A stretch of 64,000 bases of DNA from Cronobacter condimenti 1330 (GCF_001277255.1 NZ_CP012264.1:4216001-4280000); one strand, 5' to 3'; positions 42,384 through 51,716 are shown, numbered from the stretch's first letter. Notes: generated from the letters alone by a model not told the origin. Program-made: numbers and translations.

Positions 42384-43457
42384 ATGAAGCCTGAATCCCA
42401 TGTCTCTGAACCCGCAACTCCGGCGAGGATACTGGTTATCAAACTGCGCCACCATGGTGATATGTTACTGACCACGCCATTGATTCAGGCTCTCAAACAG
42501 GAGTTCCCAGCCGCGCAGGTCGATGTGCTTCTTTATGAAGAAACTCGAGACATGCTTTCTGCTAATCCCGATGTTCATCAGATTTTCGGTATAGATCGTA
42601 CGTGGAAAAAACAGGGAACGCTTAAGCACATTAAGCTAGAACTGACTTTGATTCGCACCTTACGCCAACAGCATTATGACCTGGTGCTTAACCTCGCGGA
42701 TCAATGGCGAAGCTCCATTTGCACGCGCCTTACCGGGGCCAAAAGACGAGTTGGCTTTGCCTTCCCCAAGCGGCAGCATCCTTTGTGGAAATATTGCCAT
42801 ACTGATCTTGTTTCCACTCAGAGCCATAATACGCAGCACACCGTTGAGCAGAATCTCTCCATTCTGAGTGCGTTTGGCGACTATCCGCACAATGTCGCCG
42901 CACGAATGAGCTATACGGAGCAAGACTGGCAAATAGCGCAGTCGCTGTTAGCGCAGAATAAGGAAAACTATATTGTTATCCAGCCGACATCGCGCTGGTT
43001 TTACAAATGCTGGCGGGAAGAAAATTTCAGCGAAGCAATCAATGCGCTTTCTGCTGAAGGGCATAACGTGGTGCTAACGGCCGGTCCCGATGCTAAAGAG
43101 AAGAAAATGATCGAGACCATCATGAGCGGATGCCCTGACGCACAGGTAATGTCGCTGGCAGGAAAACTAACCTTACGGCAACTCGCCGCGGTCATCGATC
43201 ATGCACAGCTTTTTATTGGCGTCGACTCAGTACCGATGCATATGGCCGCCGCGCTCGGTACGCCGCTTGTCGCGCTGTTCGGGCCATCAAAACTGACTTT
43301 CTGGCGTCCATGGCAGGCGAAAGGAGAGGTTATCTGGGCTGGGGATTATGGCCCGCTGCCAGATCCGGATGATATTGATACCAAAACGGATAAACGCTAC
43401 CTGGATATGATCCCGGTAGATGATGTAATAGCTGCAGCCAAAAGGTTACTGGCATGA
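42384..43457 (+). CDS. waaQ: Heptosyltransferase III
   Basis: The 357-residue GT9 enzyme adds the branching third heptose to heptose II. The family start is ARILVIKLRHHGDMLLTTPL, and the donor site is FIGVDSVPMHMAAALGTPLVALFG. KLTFWRPW is typical of WaaQ. It begins the plus-strand operon waaQ-wabG-wabH-GT2 and overlaps wabG by four bases (ATGA). I see no clear JUMPStart/ops (RfaH) element in the 111 bases before it. Confidence 0.9.
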   Translation: MKPESHVSEPATPARILVIKLRHHGDMLLTTPLIQALKQEFPAAQVDVLLYEETRDMLSANPDVHQIFGIDRTWKKQGTLKHIKLELTLIRTLRQQHYDLVLNLADQWRSSICTRLTGAKRRVGFAFPKRQHPLWKYCHTDLVSTQSHNTQHTVEQNLSILSAFGDYPHNVAARMSYTEQDWQIAQSLLAQNKENYIVIQPTSRWFYKCWREENFSEAINALSAEGHNVVLTAGPDAKEKKMIETIMSGCPDAQVMSLAGKLTLRQLAAVIDHAQLFIGVDSVPMHMAAALGTPLVALFGPSKLTFWRPWQAKGEVIWAGDYGPLPDPDDIDTKTDKRYLDMIPVDDVIAAAKRLLA

Positions 43458-44581
43458 GCACTTTTCGACTCGCGTTAGTAAGGCAAAAATATCGCCCTGA
43501 TGGTGGTGCCGAACGGTTCATCTCCCGCGCGCTGGAAGCACTAGATAGCAGCGAACTTGAACTCAATGTAATTGCTCGTGAATGGCTGGGGCCGATAAAA
43601 GCTGATTGGCGTATCCATATTTGTAACCCCAGAAAATGGGGGCGTATTAGTCGTGAGCATGGGTTCGCTCTGGCAGCACGCGACATATGGCAACGTGAAC
43701 ACTTCGATTTGGTACAAAGCCATGAGCGCATCGCTGGTTGTGATGTGTACCGCGCTGGCGATGGCGTTCATCGTCGCTGGCTACTACAACGGTCTCGCCT
43801 TCTTTCGGGCTGGAGAAAACAGCTCCTTTTTGCCGATCGCTACCACCGTTATGTTATGCATGCGGAAAGAGAGATGTATCACCATGAAGCTCTACGGGCT
43901 GTAATTTGCAATGCAGAGATGGTGAAAAAAGAGATCATAGAAGATTTTGGTGTTCCGTCCGATAAAATCCATGTCATCTATAACGCCGTTGATAACCAGC
44001 ACTTTACGCCGCCTGATGCTGAATTATTTATCCGGTTAAGGGAACAATGGCGATTACCGGTTGAAAAAACATGCTTTGTTTATATTGGTTCGGGCTTTGA
44101 ACGTAAAGGACTGGACGCAGCCATCAGAGCAATTGCGCCAACGCCATGCCATCTTATGGTTGTCGGTAAAGATAAAGATCAAAAACGTTATGAATTGCTG
44201 GCTCAAAGCCTTAATTGCGCCGATCGAGTGCACTTCTTTGGTATGCAGCAAGAAACGTTGCCGTTTTATCAAATGGCAGACGGGTTACTCCTCCCCACGC
44301 TTTACGACCCTTTTCCTAATGTGGTTTTGGAAGCCATGGCTTGTGGTCTTCCCGTGATCACCACCCATGGGTGTGGTGGCGCAGAATTTATTCAGCAAGG
44401 AAAGAATGGCTATGTATGCGATGCGCTGGATGTGCTTTCACTTCAGGACGCCATAATGGCTTTACCAGCACGGGCGCTGGGGTCTTCCGAAAGTGCTAAT
44501 GCCCGCATTCAAATAATGCCTTTCACTAACAAAACATTATCTGCGCAATTGCTTTCTCTTTATCAAACGTTGGTGAAATAA
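43454..44581 (+). CDS. wabG: WabG-type galacturonic acid transferase of the LPS core
   Basis: This 375-residue GT4 (GT-B fold) enzyme begins MSTFRLALVRQKYRPDGGAE. VIYNAVDNQHFTPP and FVYIGSGFERKGLDAAIRA start the C-terminal domain, and DPFPNVVLEAMACGLP carries the EX7E donor motif. The sequence follows Klebsiella WabG, which adds alpha-1,3 galacturonic acid to heptose II; the equivalent in E. coli is WaaG, which adds glucose and is more distant. It matters for the core's negative charge. Its specificity is inferred from family and the wabH/wabN neighbours. Confidence 0.83.
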   Translation: MSTFRLALVRQKYRPDGGAERFISRALEALDSSELELNVIAREWLGPIKADWRIHICNPRKWGRISREHGFALAARDIWQREHFDLVQSHERIAGCDVYRAGDGVHRRWLLQRSRLLSGWRKQLLFADRYHRYVMHAEREMYHHEALRAVICNAEMVKKEIIEDFGVPSDKIHVIYNAVDNQHFTPPDAELFIRLREQWRLPVEKTCFVYIGSGFERKGLDAAIRAIAPTPCHLMVVGKDKDQKRYELLAQSLNCADRVHFFGMQQETLPFYQMADGLLLPTLYDPFPNVVLEAMACGLPVITTHGCGGAEFIQQGKNGYVCDALDVLSLQDAIMALPARALGSSESANARIQIMPFTNKTLSAQLLSLYQTLVK

Positions 44582-44583
44582 CG

Positions 44584-45678
44584 ATGCGTATCCTCTTTGT
44601 TATTGATGGCCTGCCCGGCGGCGGAGCCGAGAAGGTTGTATTAACCTTGGCGGAGCATTTTTTAAACGATGGAGACGAGGTATCGCTTTTTTCATTACGT
44701 AATGTGTGCGAATACCCCCTTCCGCCAGGTCTGGATTATCAGGTTATAGCCGATCATTGCCGTAAACCCTGGCGTAAATTAACAGAGCTTAACCGCCGGG
44801 CACGACAATTAGATGCGGCTGTCATTAAGGCAGAAAGAGATGGCCGTTTTGATCTCGTGCTTTCTAATTTGCATAAAACAGATCGGATTGTTTCTCGCTG
44901 CCGGGCATTAAAAAAACATAATGTGTGGTTCTGCCTACATGGCGTTTTTTCAACCTCTTACCTGGGGCATCGGACGGGGTTCGACCGCTGGCTCAAGCAG
45001 CAGAAAATTAAGAGGGTCTATCAAGGGCGAAATGTTGTTACTGTCTCAAAGGCCGTAGGCAAAGATCTTGTAGAACAATTTTCGTTGAAGCCCGCGCAAC
45101 TCAAAACGATCTATAACCCTTTTGATATCAACCAATTGAAAAAAGAGGCTGACGCGCCCTGCGAAATGGCTGACGAGAATTATATTATTCACGTCGGACG
45201 CTTTCATCCAGCCAAGCGTCACGATCGCTTGATCAAGGCGTATGCACAAAGCGGCATTGAGGCGCCTCTGGTCCTGCTCGGTCAGGGGACATCCACTCAG
45301 GAAGAGAAGTTGCGTCAGCTCGCCCATTCTGAAGGTGTAGGGAATAGGGTTTATTTCAAAGGTTTTCAATCTAACCCTTACCCCTGGATCAAACAGGCGA
45401 AAATGCTCGTGCTTAGTTCAGATAGCGAGGGCTTTGGTAATGTAGTCGTTGAAGCCTTATTGCTTAATACCCCTGTGGCAAGTACACATTGTCCAGGTGG
45501 GGTTAGCGAAATCCTGACCGGTACGCTGGCTGTAGGCCTGGCGGACCTGAACAGTGAGTCATTGGCTCAAACCATGCAAACTATTTATCATAATCCCCCG
45601 TTGATTGAAGCAAAAGCGTTGGAAAAATTCGGCGTCAAAGCCATTTGCCAGCAGTATCGTCAGTTACGCAGCATGTAG
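44584..45678 (+). CDS. wabH: WabH-type GlcNAc transferase of the LPS core
   Basis: The 364-residue GT4 enzyme starts MRILFVIDGLPGGGAEKVVL. HVGRFHPAKRHDRLIKAYA opens the nucleotide-sugar domain, and DSEGFGNVVVEALLLNTPVA is the EX7E motif. In Klebsiella, WabH adds GlcNAc to the galacturonic acid set by WabG, and WabN then deacetylates it. Presence of all three here supports the name. It follows wabG by two bases. Another GT4 specificity remains possible. Confidence 0.77.
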   Translation: MRILFVIDGLPGGGAEKVVLTLAEHFLNDGDEVSLFSLRNVCEYPLPPGLDYQVIADHCRKPWRKLTELNRRARQLDAAVIKAERDGRFDLVLSNLHKTDRIVSRCRALKKHNVWFCLHGVFSTSYLGHRTGFDRWLKQQKIKRVYQGRNVVTVSKAVGKDLVEQFSLKPAQLKTIYNPFDINQLKKEADAPCEMADENYIIHVGRFHPAKRHDRLIKAYAQSGIEAPLVLLGQGTSTQEEKLRQLAHSEGVGNRVYFKGFQSNPYPWIKQAKMLVLSSDSEGFGNVVVEALLLNTPVASTHCPGGVSEILTGTLAVGLADLNSESLAQTMQTIYHNPPLIEAKALEKFGVKAICQQYRQLRSM

Positions 45679-45715
45679 TGCGCGTTTATCCTCCAGAAAG
45701 GAAAGCGAATTATTT

Positions 45716-46699
45716 ATGAGTCAGTCTCCTTTACTTAGCATCGTCGTTGCCGTGTATAACGGTGAAAAATTCCTTGATCAATTTTTTGAAAGCATTGAGC
45801 AACAGCAGTTAGAAAGTTATGAACTGATTCTGGTAAATGATGGTTCGACTGATAACAGCATGGCGGTAATTGATAGCTGGAAAGATAAACTGCCGTCAGT
45901 TGAGCTCATCCAGCAAACAAATCAAGGTGTATCCATAGCGCGTAATAGCGGCCTGGCCATTGCGAAAGGAAAATATTTAGCCTTTCCGGATATTGATGAC
46001 AAAATTTATCCCGGCATGTACCGCACACTTCTGGATATGGCGGAGAAGGGAAACTTAGACGTTGCCACGTGCAATGGCCGCTACGTATACGAAAACCGAA
46101 AAGATGTGCATGCGATTTTCCCGTCAGACCGACTCTCTTCAACAGACGTACTACCTGGGCATGTCTGGCTAAAGCAGGCGTTAGATTCACGAAAATTCCT
46201 CCATGTTACCTGGCTTAATATCTATCGTCGGGAATTTATCCAGCACCACGCTTTTCATTTCGAACCCGGTCTTCGCCATCAGGATATCCCCTGGACGACT
46301 GAAATTCTGCTCGCTGCAGAACGCGTGCAATATAATAGTGAGCAGTTTTATGATTATTATATTCATTCAGAGTCCGTCTCGCATAAACCTGACAACGACG
46401 ATACTTTGATGCGCTCTGCTCGCCATTACATGAAAATCCTTGAAATGCTGGAGGCTATCAACCAGCGTTACGCAGAAAAAGTGAAAGGGATCCCAGCCTG
46501 CCGCTGGCAAATAGCTAAAGAAGGTTTGGGCATTATTCACACCTTCGACCGTATTAAAGATGAAGAGAAAAAACGAATTATTGTTAAAGAATTCTTTGAT
46601 CGCGGTATATGGCGCTCAATCTGGAAAAATGCTTGCACATTGCGCTTGCGCTGGCGCCTGGGTCGCCGCTATTTCCGCCTGAAAAAGATCATGGGCTAA
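45716..46699 (+). CDS. Family 2 glycosyltransferase, outer core
   Basis: This 327-residue GT-A enzyme begins MSQSPLLSIVVAVYNGEKFL, with ILVNDGSTDNS and the metal-binding motif DIDD at residues 92-95 (AFPDIDDKIYPG). The C-terminal third is basic and may contact the membrane. The reading frame continues upstream into wabH, but the ATG at 45716 follows AGAAAGGAAAG. It is last in the waaQ operon, 37 bases after wabH. It probably adds an outer core sugar; which one is unknown. Confidence 0.8.
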   Translation: MSQSPLLSIVVAVYNGEKFLDQFFESIEQQQLESYELILVNDGSTDNSMAVIDSWKDKLPSVELIQQTNQGVSIARNSGLAIAKGKYLAFPDIDDKIYPGMYRTLLDMAEKGNLDVATCNGRYVYENRKDVHAIFPSDRLSSTDVLPGHVWLKQALDSRKFLHVTWLNIYRREFIQHHAFHFEPGLRHQDIPWTTEILLAAERVQYNSEQFYDYYIHSESVSHKPDNDDTLMRSARHYMKILEMLEAINQRYAEKVKGIPACRWQIAKEGLGIIHTFDRIKDEEKKRIIVKEFFDRGIWRSIWKNACTLRLRWRLGRRYFRLKKIMG

Positions 46700-46822
46700 G
46701 AAAGCGTTTGCAGGCGCGATAATGTCGCCTGCGCTGTTCGCTACTTTTGGAATGTATGACTCGGCATCTGAATGTTACAGGTAACCCCACATACAGGGAT
46801 TTTACCCGGACACCCTGACGCC

Positions 46823-46856
46823 GCGGGCGATGGCCGCCGCCCGCTTCTTCCTCTTC
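46823..46856 (+). terminator. Possible terminator of the waaQ operon
   Basis: GCGGGCG (46823-46829) pairs with CGCCCGC (46838-46844) and is followed by TTCTTCCTCTTCTC. The pyrimidine run is mixed, so strength is uncertain. A second hairpin without a T run (GCAGGCG/CGCCTGC, 46710-46732) and a small repeat GTTAC-AG-GTAAC (46774-46785) also lie in the 274-base gap before waaA. Confidence 0.5.
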
Positions 46857-46973
46857 TCGCTTAGCGGTATACTTCAGGCAGGCAAAACTCTCCTGTTGGC
46901 GCCAAAACAATAGCTTTACCCTGGTGAAATGCTTAGAATTTGCCCGCCGATAAAGAAAATAACGGATATTAGC

Positions 46974-48248
46974 TTGGAATCGTTGTATACCGCTCTGCTC
47001 TACCTGATACAGCCTTTTGTCTGGGTGCGGCTTTTACTCCGCAGCCGTAAAGCCCCTGCCTATCGCAAACGATGGGGGGAGCGCTATGGCTTTTGTCAGG
47101 GCAAAGTGTTGCCGGACGGTATCCTCCTGCACTCGGTGTCAGTGGGCGAAACCCTGGCTGCTATTCCGCTGGTACGCGCACTGCGTCACCGTTATCCTTC
47201 GCTGCCGATTACCGTCACCACGATGACACCGACAGGCTCTGAGCGCGTTCAGTCAGCGTTCGGCAAAGATGTGCATCATGTCTATCTGCCTTACGATTTG
47301 CCCTGCGCCATGCACCGTTTTCTGGAAACTGTGCGTCCGAAGCTGGTTATTGTGATGGAAACCGAGCTATGGCCGAACATGATTTCCGCGCTGCATCAGC
47401 GCAAAATTCCGCTGGTCATTGCTAACGCGCGCCTTTCGGAGCGTTCAGCCAAAGGTTATCAAAAACTTGGCGGGTTTATGCGCCGCCTGCTGGCAAAAAT
47501 CACGCTGATTGCGGCCCAAAATGACGAAGACGCCAGCCGCTTTACCGCGCTTGGCCTTAAGCGCAACCAGCTGGCTGTGACCGGCAGCCTGAAATTCGAT
47601 ATCTCTGTGACGCCAGAGCTTGCCGCCCGCGCTATTACGTTGCGTCGTCAGTGGGCGCCGCGCCGTCAGGTCTGGATTGCGACCAGCACCCATGACGGCG
47701 AAGAAACCATTATTTTGCAGGCGCACCGTCAGTTGCTGGAGACGTTCCCCGATTTATTGCTGATCCTGGTGCCGCGCCACCCTGAGCGTTTTAAAGACGC
47801 GCGCGAGATGGTGCAGAAAGCAGGCTTTAGCTTTACGCTGCGCAGCACCGGCGAAATCCCGTCCGGCAGCACCCAGGTAGTCATTGGGGACACCATGGGC
47901 GAGCTGATGCTGCTGTACGGCATCGCCGATCTCGCGTTTGTCGGGGGAAGCCTTGTCGAGCGCGGCGGCCACAATCCGCTGGAGCCTGCCGCCCACGCCA
48001 TTCCGGTGCTGATGGGACCGCATACATTTAACTTCAAAGATATCTGCGCCAAATTGCAGGAAGCTGACGGGCTTATCACCGTCACCGACGCCGATTCGCT
48101 GGTCAAAGAGATAGCAACGCTGCTGACCGACGAAGATTATCGTCTCTGGTATGGCCGCCATGCGGTCGAAGTGCTGCACCAGAACCAGGGCGCACTGCAG
48201 CGCCTCTTGCAGCTGTTGCAGCCTTACCTTCCGCAGCGGAGTCACTGA
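46974..48248 (+). CDS. waaA: Kdo transferase (bifunctional)
   Basis: The enzyme adds two Kdo residues to lipid IVA. A TTG at 46974 is taken as the start: it follows ACGGA, gives LESLYTALLYLIQPFVWV at the N-terminus, and yields 424 residues against 425 in E. coli. An ATG at 46929 would add 15 residues not seen in the family. One N-terminal membrane anchor is followed by a GT30 domain with GGIL-type HSVSVGETLAAIPLV, METELWPNMI and GGSLVERGGHNPLEP. Its stop shares one base with the waaE start. Confidence 0.95.
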   Translation: MESLYTALLYLIQPFVWVRLLLRSRKAPAYRKRWGERYGFCQGKVLPDGILLHSVSVGETLAAIPLVRALRHRYPSLPITVTTMTPTGSERVQSAFGKDVHHVYLPYDLPCAMHRFLETVRPKLVIVMETELWPNMISALHQRKIPLVIANARLSERSAKGYQKLGGFMRRLLAKITLIAAQNDEDASRFTALGLKRNQLAVTGSLKFDISVTPELAARAITLRRQWAPRRQVWIATSTHDGEETIILQAHRQLLETFPDLLLILVPRHPERFKDAREMVQKAGFSFTLRSTGEIPSGSTQVVIGDTMGELMLLYGIADLAFVGGSLVERGGHNPLEPAAHAIPVLMGPHTFNFKDICAKLQEADGLITVTDADSLVKEIATLLTDEDYRLWYGRHAVEVLHQNQGALQRLLQLLQPYLPQRSH

Positions 48249-49015
48249 TGGGCGCGCGTCTGTCCGTGGTGATGATTGCTAAAAACGCCGCGGCGCTGTT
48301 ACCGGATTGCCTCGCCTCCGTCACGTGGGCCGATGAAATCGTACTGCTGGATTCCGGCAGCAGCGATGAAACCGTCGCCATCGCGACCGCCGCAGGCGCC
48401 AAAGTGTTCACTGACAGCCACTGGCAAGGCTACGGCATCCAGCGCCAGCGGGCGCAGCAACAGGCGACAGGCGATTATATTTTGATGATCGATACCGACG
48501 AGCGTGTCACGCCAGAACTGGCGCAGGCGATTCGTCAGGTGCTGGAAAGCCCCGATCCGCAGGCCGTTTACAGCATCGCCCGCCGTAATCTGTTTCTGGG
48601 CCGCTTTATGCGTCACAGCGGCTGGTATCCGGATCGCGTCACCCGCCTCTATGCGCGCGAGCGCTATCGCTATAATGATAATCAGGTGCACGAATCTCTC
48701 GACGCGCCGGGGGCTCGTGTAGTCCCTCTGCAGGGCGATTTACTGCATTTAACCTGCCGTGATTTCGCGGGTTTTCAGCGCAAGCAGTTAAGCTACGCCA
48801 CCGCCTGGGCGCAGGAGCGTCATCAGAAAGGCAAAAAGGTGTCGGTGGCGGGGATTTTCGGGCATACGCTCGCCGCGTTCTGTAAGACGCTCATACTGCG
48901 CGCAGGGGTGCTGGATGGCCGACAAGGCTGGCTGCTGGCGGTCGTTAACGCGCAGTACACCTTCAACAAATACACCGAGCTGTGGGCGTTAAACCGCGGC
49001 TATACGGAAAAGTAA
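48248..49015 (+). CDS. waaE: WaaE (KdtX), inner core glucosyltransferase
   Basis: The 255-residue GT2 enzyme begins MGARLSVVMIAKNAAALLPD, with IVLLDSGSSDET and the metal-binding DTD at residues 82-84. GWYPDRVTRLYARER and NDNQVHESLD are typical of WaaE. It adds beta-1,4 glucose to heptose I in Klebsiella, Serratia and related cores; E. coli K-12 lacks it here. The waaA-waaE-coaD order is the Klebsiella arrangement. It is coupled to waaA by a TGATG overlap. Confidence 0.9.
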   Translation: MGARLSVVMIAKNAAALLPDCLASVTWADEIVLLDSGSSDETVAIATAAGAKVFTDSHWQGYGIQRQRAQQQATGDYILMIDTDERVTPELAQAIRQVLESPDPQAVYSIARRNLFLGRFMRHSGWYPDRVTRLYARERYRYNDNQVHESLDAPGARVVPLQGDLLHLTCRDFAGFQRKQLSYATAWAQERHQKGKKVSVAGIFGHTLAAFCKTLILRAGVLDGRQGWLLAVVNAQYTFNKYTELWALNRGYTEK

Positions 49016-49019
49016 CGCT

Positions 49020-49499
49020 ATGACCACTCGCGCGATTTACCCTGGTACTTTCGACCCGATCACTAACGGTCATCTCGATATCATTACCCGTGCGGCCCGT
49101 ATGTTTGACGAACTGGTTCTGGCGGTAGCCGCCAGCCCACATAAAAAAACGATGTTTTCGCTGGAAGAGCGCGTGGCCCTGGCACAGCAGGCGGCAGCGC
49201 ATCTGCCAAATGTGAGCATCACCGGTTTTAGCGATCTGATGGCGAATTTTGCGCAGTCCCAGCAGGCGAACGTACTGGTTCGTGGGCTGCGTACGGCGGG
49301 CGATTTCGAGTATGAAATGCAGCTCGCGCATATGAATCGACATCTGATGCCAACGCTCGAAAGCGTGTTTTTGATGCCGTCTAAAGAGTGGTCATTTATC
49401 TCGTCAAGCCTGGTAAAGGAAGTGGCTCGCCACCAGGGCGATGTTTCCCACTTCCTGCCTGCGCACGTCCACCAGGCGTTGCTGGAAAAGCTGCGCTAA
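49020..49499 (+). CDS. coaD: Phosphopantetheine adenylyltransferase
   Basis: This 159-residue enzyme makes dephospho-CoA from 4'-phosphopantetheine and ATP. It has the nucleotidyltransferase motif TFDPITNGHLD and the C-terminal SSSLVKEVARHQGDVSHFLP. Length equals E. coli CoaD. It lies four bases after waaE and directly abuts the mutM stop on the other strand. Confidence 0.97.
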   Translation: MTTRAIYPGTFDPITNGHLDIITRAARMFDELVLAVAASPHKKTMFSLEERVALAQQAAAHLPNVSITGFSDLMANFAQSQQANVLVRGLRTAGDFEYEMQLAHMNRHLMPTLESVFLMPSKEWSFISSSLVKEVARHQGDVSHFLPAHVHQALLEKLR

Positions 49500-50309
49500 T
49501 CACTTCTGGCAGCGTCGACACCAGTAGGTGCGGCGCTGAGCATGTTTCCCTGCCTGAATCGGCGTGCCGCAGACGCGACACGGCTCACCTTCACGACCAT
49601 ATACCTGTAACTGTTGAGCAAAATAGCCGGGCTTCCCGTCGCTTTGCAGAAAATCGCGCAGCGTAGTGCCGCCCTGCTCAATCGATCGTAACAGTACCGC
49701 CTTGATCGCCTGCGCCAGTAACTCACACTCTTTTTTCGACAACGACGACGCCAGCCGATCGGGGTGGATCCCGGCAGCAAAAAGCGACTCGCTGGCGTAT
49801 ATGTTGCCGACTCCGACCACCAGCTTGTTATCCATCAGCCAGGGTTTGATAGCGACTTTCTTCTTCACGCATTTGTCATGCAAATAATCGCCGTTAAACG
49901 CGTCACTAAGCGGCTCCGGCCCGAGATGCGCCAGCACGTTATGGCCTTCCAGCTCGCGCGTCCACAGCCACGCGCCGAAGCGGCGCGGATCGGTATAGCG
50001 CAACACTTTGCCATTGCTCATCACCAGGTCGACATGGTCATGCTTCTCGGCCGGGCGCTCTTCCGGCAGGATACGCAAACTGCCAGACATACCGAGATGG
50101 ATGATTATCCAGCCGTCCGGTAGCTCCAGCAGCAGATATTTGGCGCGACGCTGCACGCTGAGAATGGGTTTATCACTTAACGCATGGATTTCATCAGAAA
50201 CCGGCCAACGCAGTCGGCTATTGCGCACAACAGCGTGCAGTATGGTTTCGCCAACCAGATGCGGTTCTATCCCGCGACGGCTGGTTTCTACCTCAGGTAA
50301 TTCAGGCAT
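49500..50309 (-). CDS. mutM: Formamidopyrimidine-DNA glycosylase
   Basis: The 269-residue bifunctional glycosylase/AP lyase removes 8-oxoguanine. The mature N-terminus PELPEVETSRRG has the catalytic Pro and Glu. The Lys of YLLLELPDG region, a helix-two-turn-helix (VVGVGNIYASE), and a C-terminal zinc finger (CRVCG and CRRC) are all present. The start at 50309 is set by this catalytic N-terminus; the longer frame from 50369 is wrong. It follows rpmG, with a terminator between. Confidence 0.97.
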   Translation of the reverse strand: MPELPEVETSRRGIEPHLVGETILHAVVRNSRLRWPVSDEIHALSDKPILSVQRRAKYLLLELPDGWIIIHLGMSGSLRILPEERPAEKHDHVDLVMSNGKVLRYTDPRRFGAWLWTRELEGHNVLAHLGPEPLSDAFNGDYLHDKCVKKKVAIKPWLMDNKLVVGVGNIYASESLFAAGIHPDRLASSLSKKECELLAQAIKAVLLRSIEQGGTTLRDFLQSDGKPGYFAQQLQVYGREGEPCRVCGTPIQAGKHAQRRTYWCRRCQK

Positions 50310-50366
50310 GGCGTCTCTCGCGTGAGTTAATGAAAAGCAATGAAGATATGGGGGCGAAGCAGAAAA

Positions 50367-50395
50367 CAAAAAACCCCGCCGAAGCGGGGTTTTTG
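50367..50395 (-). terminator. Terminator between rpmG and mutM
   Basis: ACCCCGC pairs with GCGGGGT around CGAA, with an A run to the left that becomes T on the minus strand. It ends most rpmBG transcripts before mutM. Confidence 0.85.
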
Positions 50396-50414
50396 TACAA
50401 AGTTCACGAAAATC

Positions 50415-50582
50415 TTATTTGATTTTAGCTTCTTTGTAGAGAACGTGCTGACGGACAACCGGATCGAATTTCTTAAGTTCCAGTTTTTCCGGCTTAGTAC
50501 GTTTGTTCTTCGTGGTGGTATAGAAGTGACCAGTACCAGCAGAAGAAACCAGCTTGATTTTCTCGCGAATACCTTTAGCCAT
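50415..50582 (-). CDS. rpmG: 50S ribosomal protein L33
   Basis: The 55-residue protein reads MAKGIREKIKLVSSAGTGHF onwards and ends KEAKIK, as in E. coli L33. Unlike zinc-type L33 forms it has no cysteine. It lies 20 bases after rpmB in the conserved rpmB-rpmG pair. Confidence 0.98.
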   Translation of the reverse strand: MAKGIREKIKLVSSAGTGHFYTTTKNKRTKPEKLELKKFDPVVRQHVLYKEAKIK

Positions 50583-50602
50583 GATTTATTTCCTCTAAGT
50601 AC

Positions 50603-50839
50603 TTAGTACTTTTCGCCACGGGCACGCAGTTCAGAAAGAACTACATCGATGCCTTTTTTATCAATTACACGCATACCTTTAGCAGATACGCGCAGAGTAA
50701 CGAAACGCTTTTCGCTCTCAACCCAGAAACGGTGAGAGTGCAGGTTCGGCAGAAAACGGCGTTTAGTCGCGTTCAGTGCGTGGGAACGGTTGTTACCGGT
50801 CACCGGACGCTTGCCAGTAACTTGGCAGACTCGGGACAT
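50603..50839 (-). CDS. rpmB: 50S ribosomal protein L28
   Basis: This 78-residue protein begins MSRVCQVTGKRPVTGNNRSH, the L28 signature, and ends with a typical GIDVVLSELRARGEKY. Length equals E. coli L28. It heads the rpmB-rpmG operon. The 214-base gap before it toward radC holds its promoter; a TATACG at 50874-50879 (minus strand) may be the -10. Confidence 0.98.
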   Translation of the reverse strand: MSRVCQVTGKRPVTGNNRSHALNATKRRFLPNLHSHRFWVESEKRFVTLRVSAKGMRVIDKKGIDVVLSELRARGEKY

Positions 50840-51053
50840 GTCTATTCTCCAAAAATCAAATTAGCTCGAGCTTCGTATAGGGTATTGGCAGCCTCGTCAG
50901 GCCTGATGGCCCAGTCTGGCGGTTCAATGGAACTCGCATTGCCAGGCCCACATGCCAAACCCGAGATTCTCAAAGGTGGCGTAGTATACGCTGCCGGGAC
51001 CGTCTGCTCAAGTCCCGAACAGATAAAGATCGCTAAGGATCGCCACGTCTGGC

Positions 51054-51716
51054 TTATATCCACCCACGTTCGGCGAAAGAAACGTATTCTCCACGCCCAA
51101 TGACCAGATGGTCAAGTACCCGGATATCGACTAACTGACAACTTTTCACGATACGCTCGGTCACCATTTTATCCGCCCGGCTTGGCTCGGCGCGCCCCGA
51201 AGGATGGTTGTGCGCAAGGATAATCCCGGCTGCGTTTAGGCGCACCGCCTCGCGCACGATTTCACGCGGGTGCACTTCGACATGGCTTAGCGTGCCAGTG
51301 AACAAGGTATTTTGCCGGATAATACGGTTTTGACTATCCATGAAAATCACCAGAAATACTTCTCGCTCTTGCCCGGCAAGCTGGCTTTGCAAAAATTCGC
51401 GCGTGGCGGCCGGGCTTAACAGCGCAGTCTCTTCGCCTGGGCGCGAGCAATAGTAGCGCCGTGCCAGTTCTCCGATAGCTTTAAGCTGCACATATTTCGC
51501 AACGCCCACGCCGCCAATTTTCCGAAACGGCGTAATATCCGCCGACAGCAGCCCATAAAGCGAGCCGAAATGCAGCAATAGCCGTTTTGACAGCGTGAGT
51601 ACGTCAATGCCCGGCGCCCCGGTGCGCAGAAAAATCGCCAGCAGCTCTTCATCACTTAAATCTGCGGCACCGTAGCGCATCAGCTTTTCTCGTGGCCCGT
51701 TGTCCATTTTCGTCAT
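51054..51716 (-). CDS. radC: RadC-family protein (YicR)
   Basis: The 220-residue protein has an N-terminal helix-hairpin-helix region (ELLAIFLRTGAPG, GGVGVAKYVQLKAIGELARR) and a C-terminal JAB1/MPN metalloprotease-like domain with VEVHPREIVREA and ILAHNHPSGRAEPSRAD, so all metal ligands are kept. Despite the name, its biochemical function is not settled and an early link to repair was withdrawn. The ATG at 51716 has GCAGGGA before it and gives the family length. It is divergent from coaBC. Confidence 0.93.
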   Translation of the reverse strand: MTKMDNGPREKLMRYGAADLSDEELLAIFLRTGAPGIDVLTLSKRLLLHFGSLYGLLSADITPFRKIGGVGVAKYVQLKAIGELARRYYCSRPGEETALLSPAATREFLQSQLAGQEREVFLVIFMDSQNRIIRQNTLFTGTLSHVEVHPREIVREAVRLNAAGIILAHNHPSGRAEPSRADKMVTERIVKSCQLVDIRVLDHLVIGRGEYVSFAERGWI

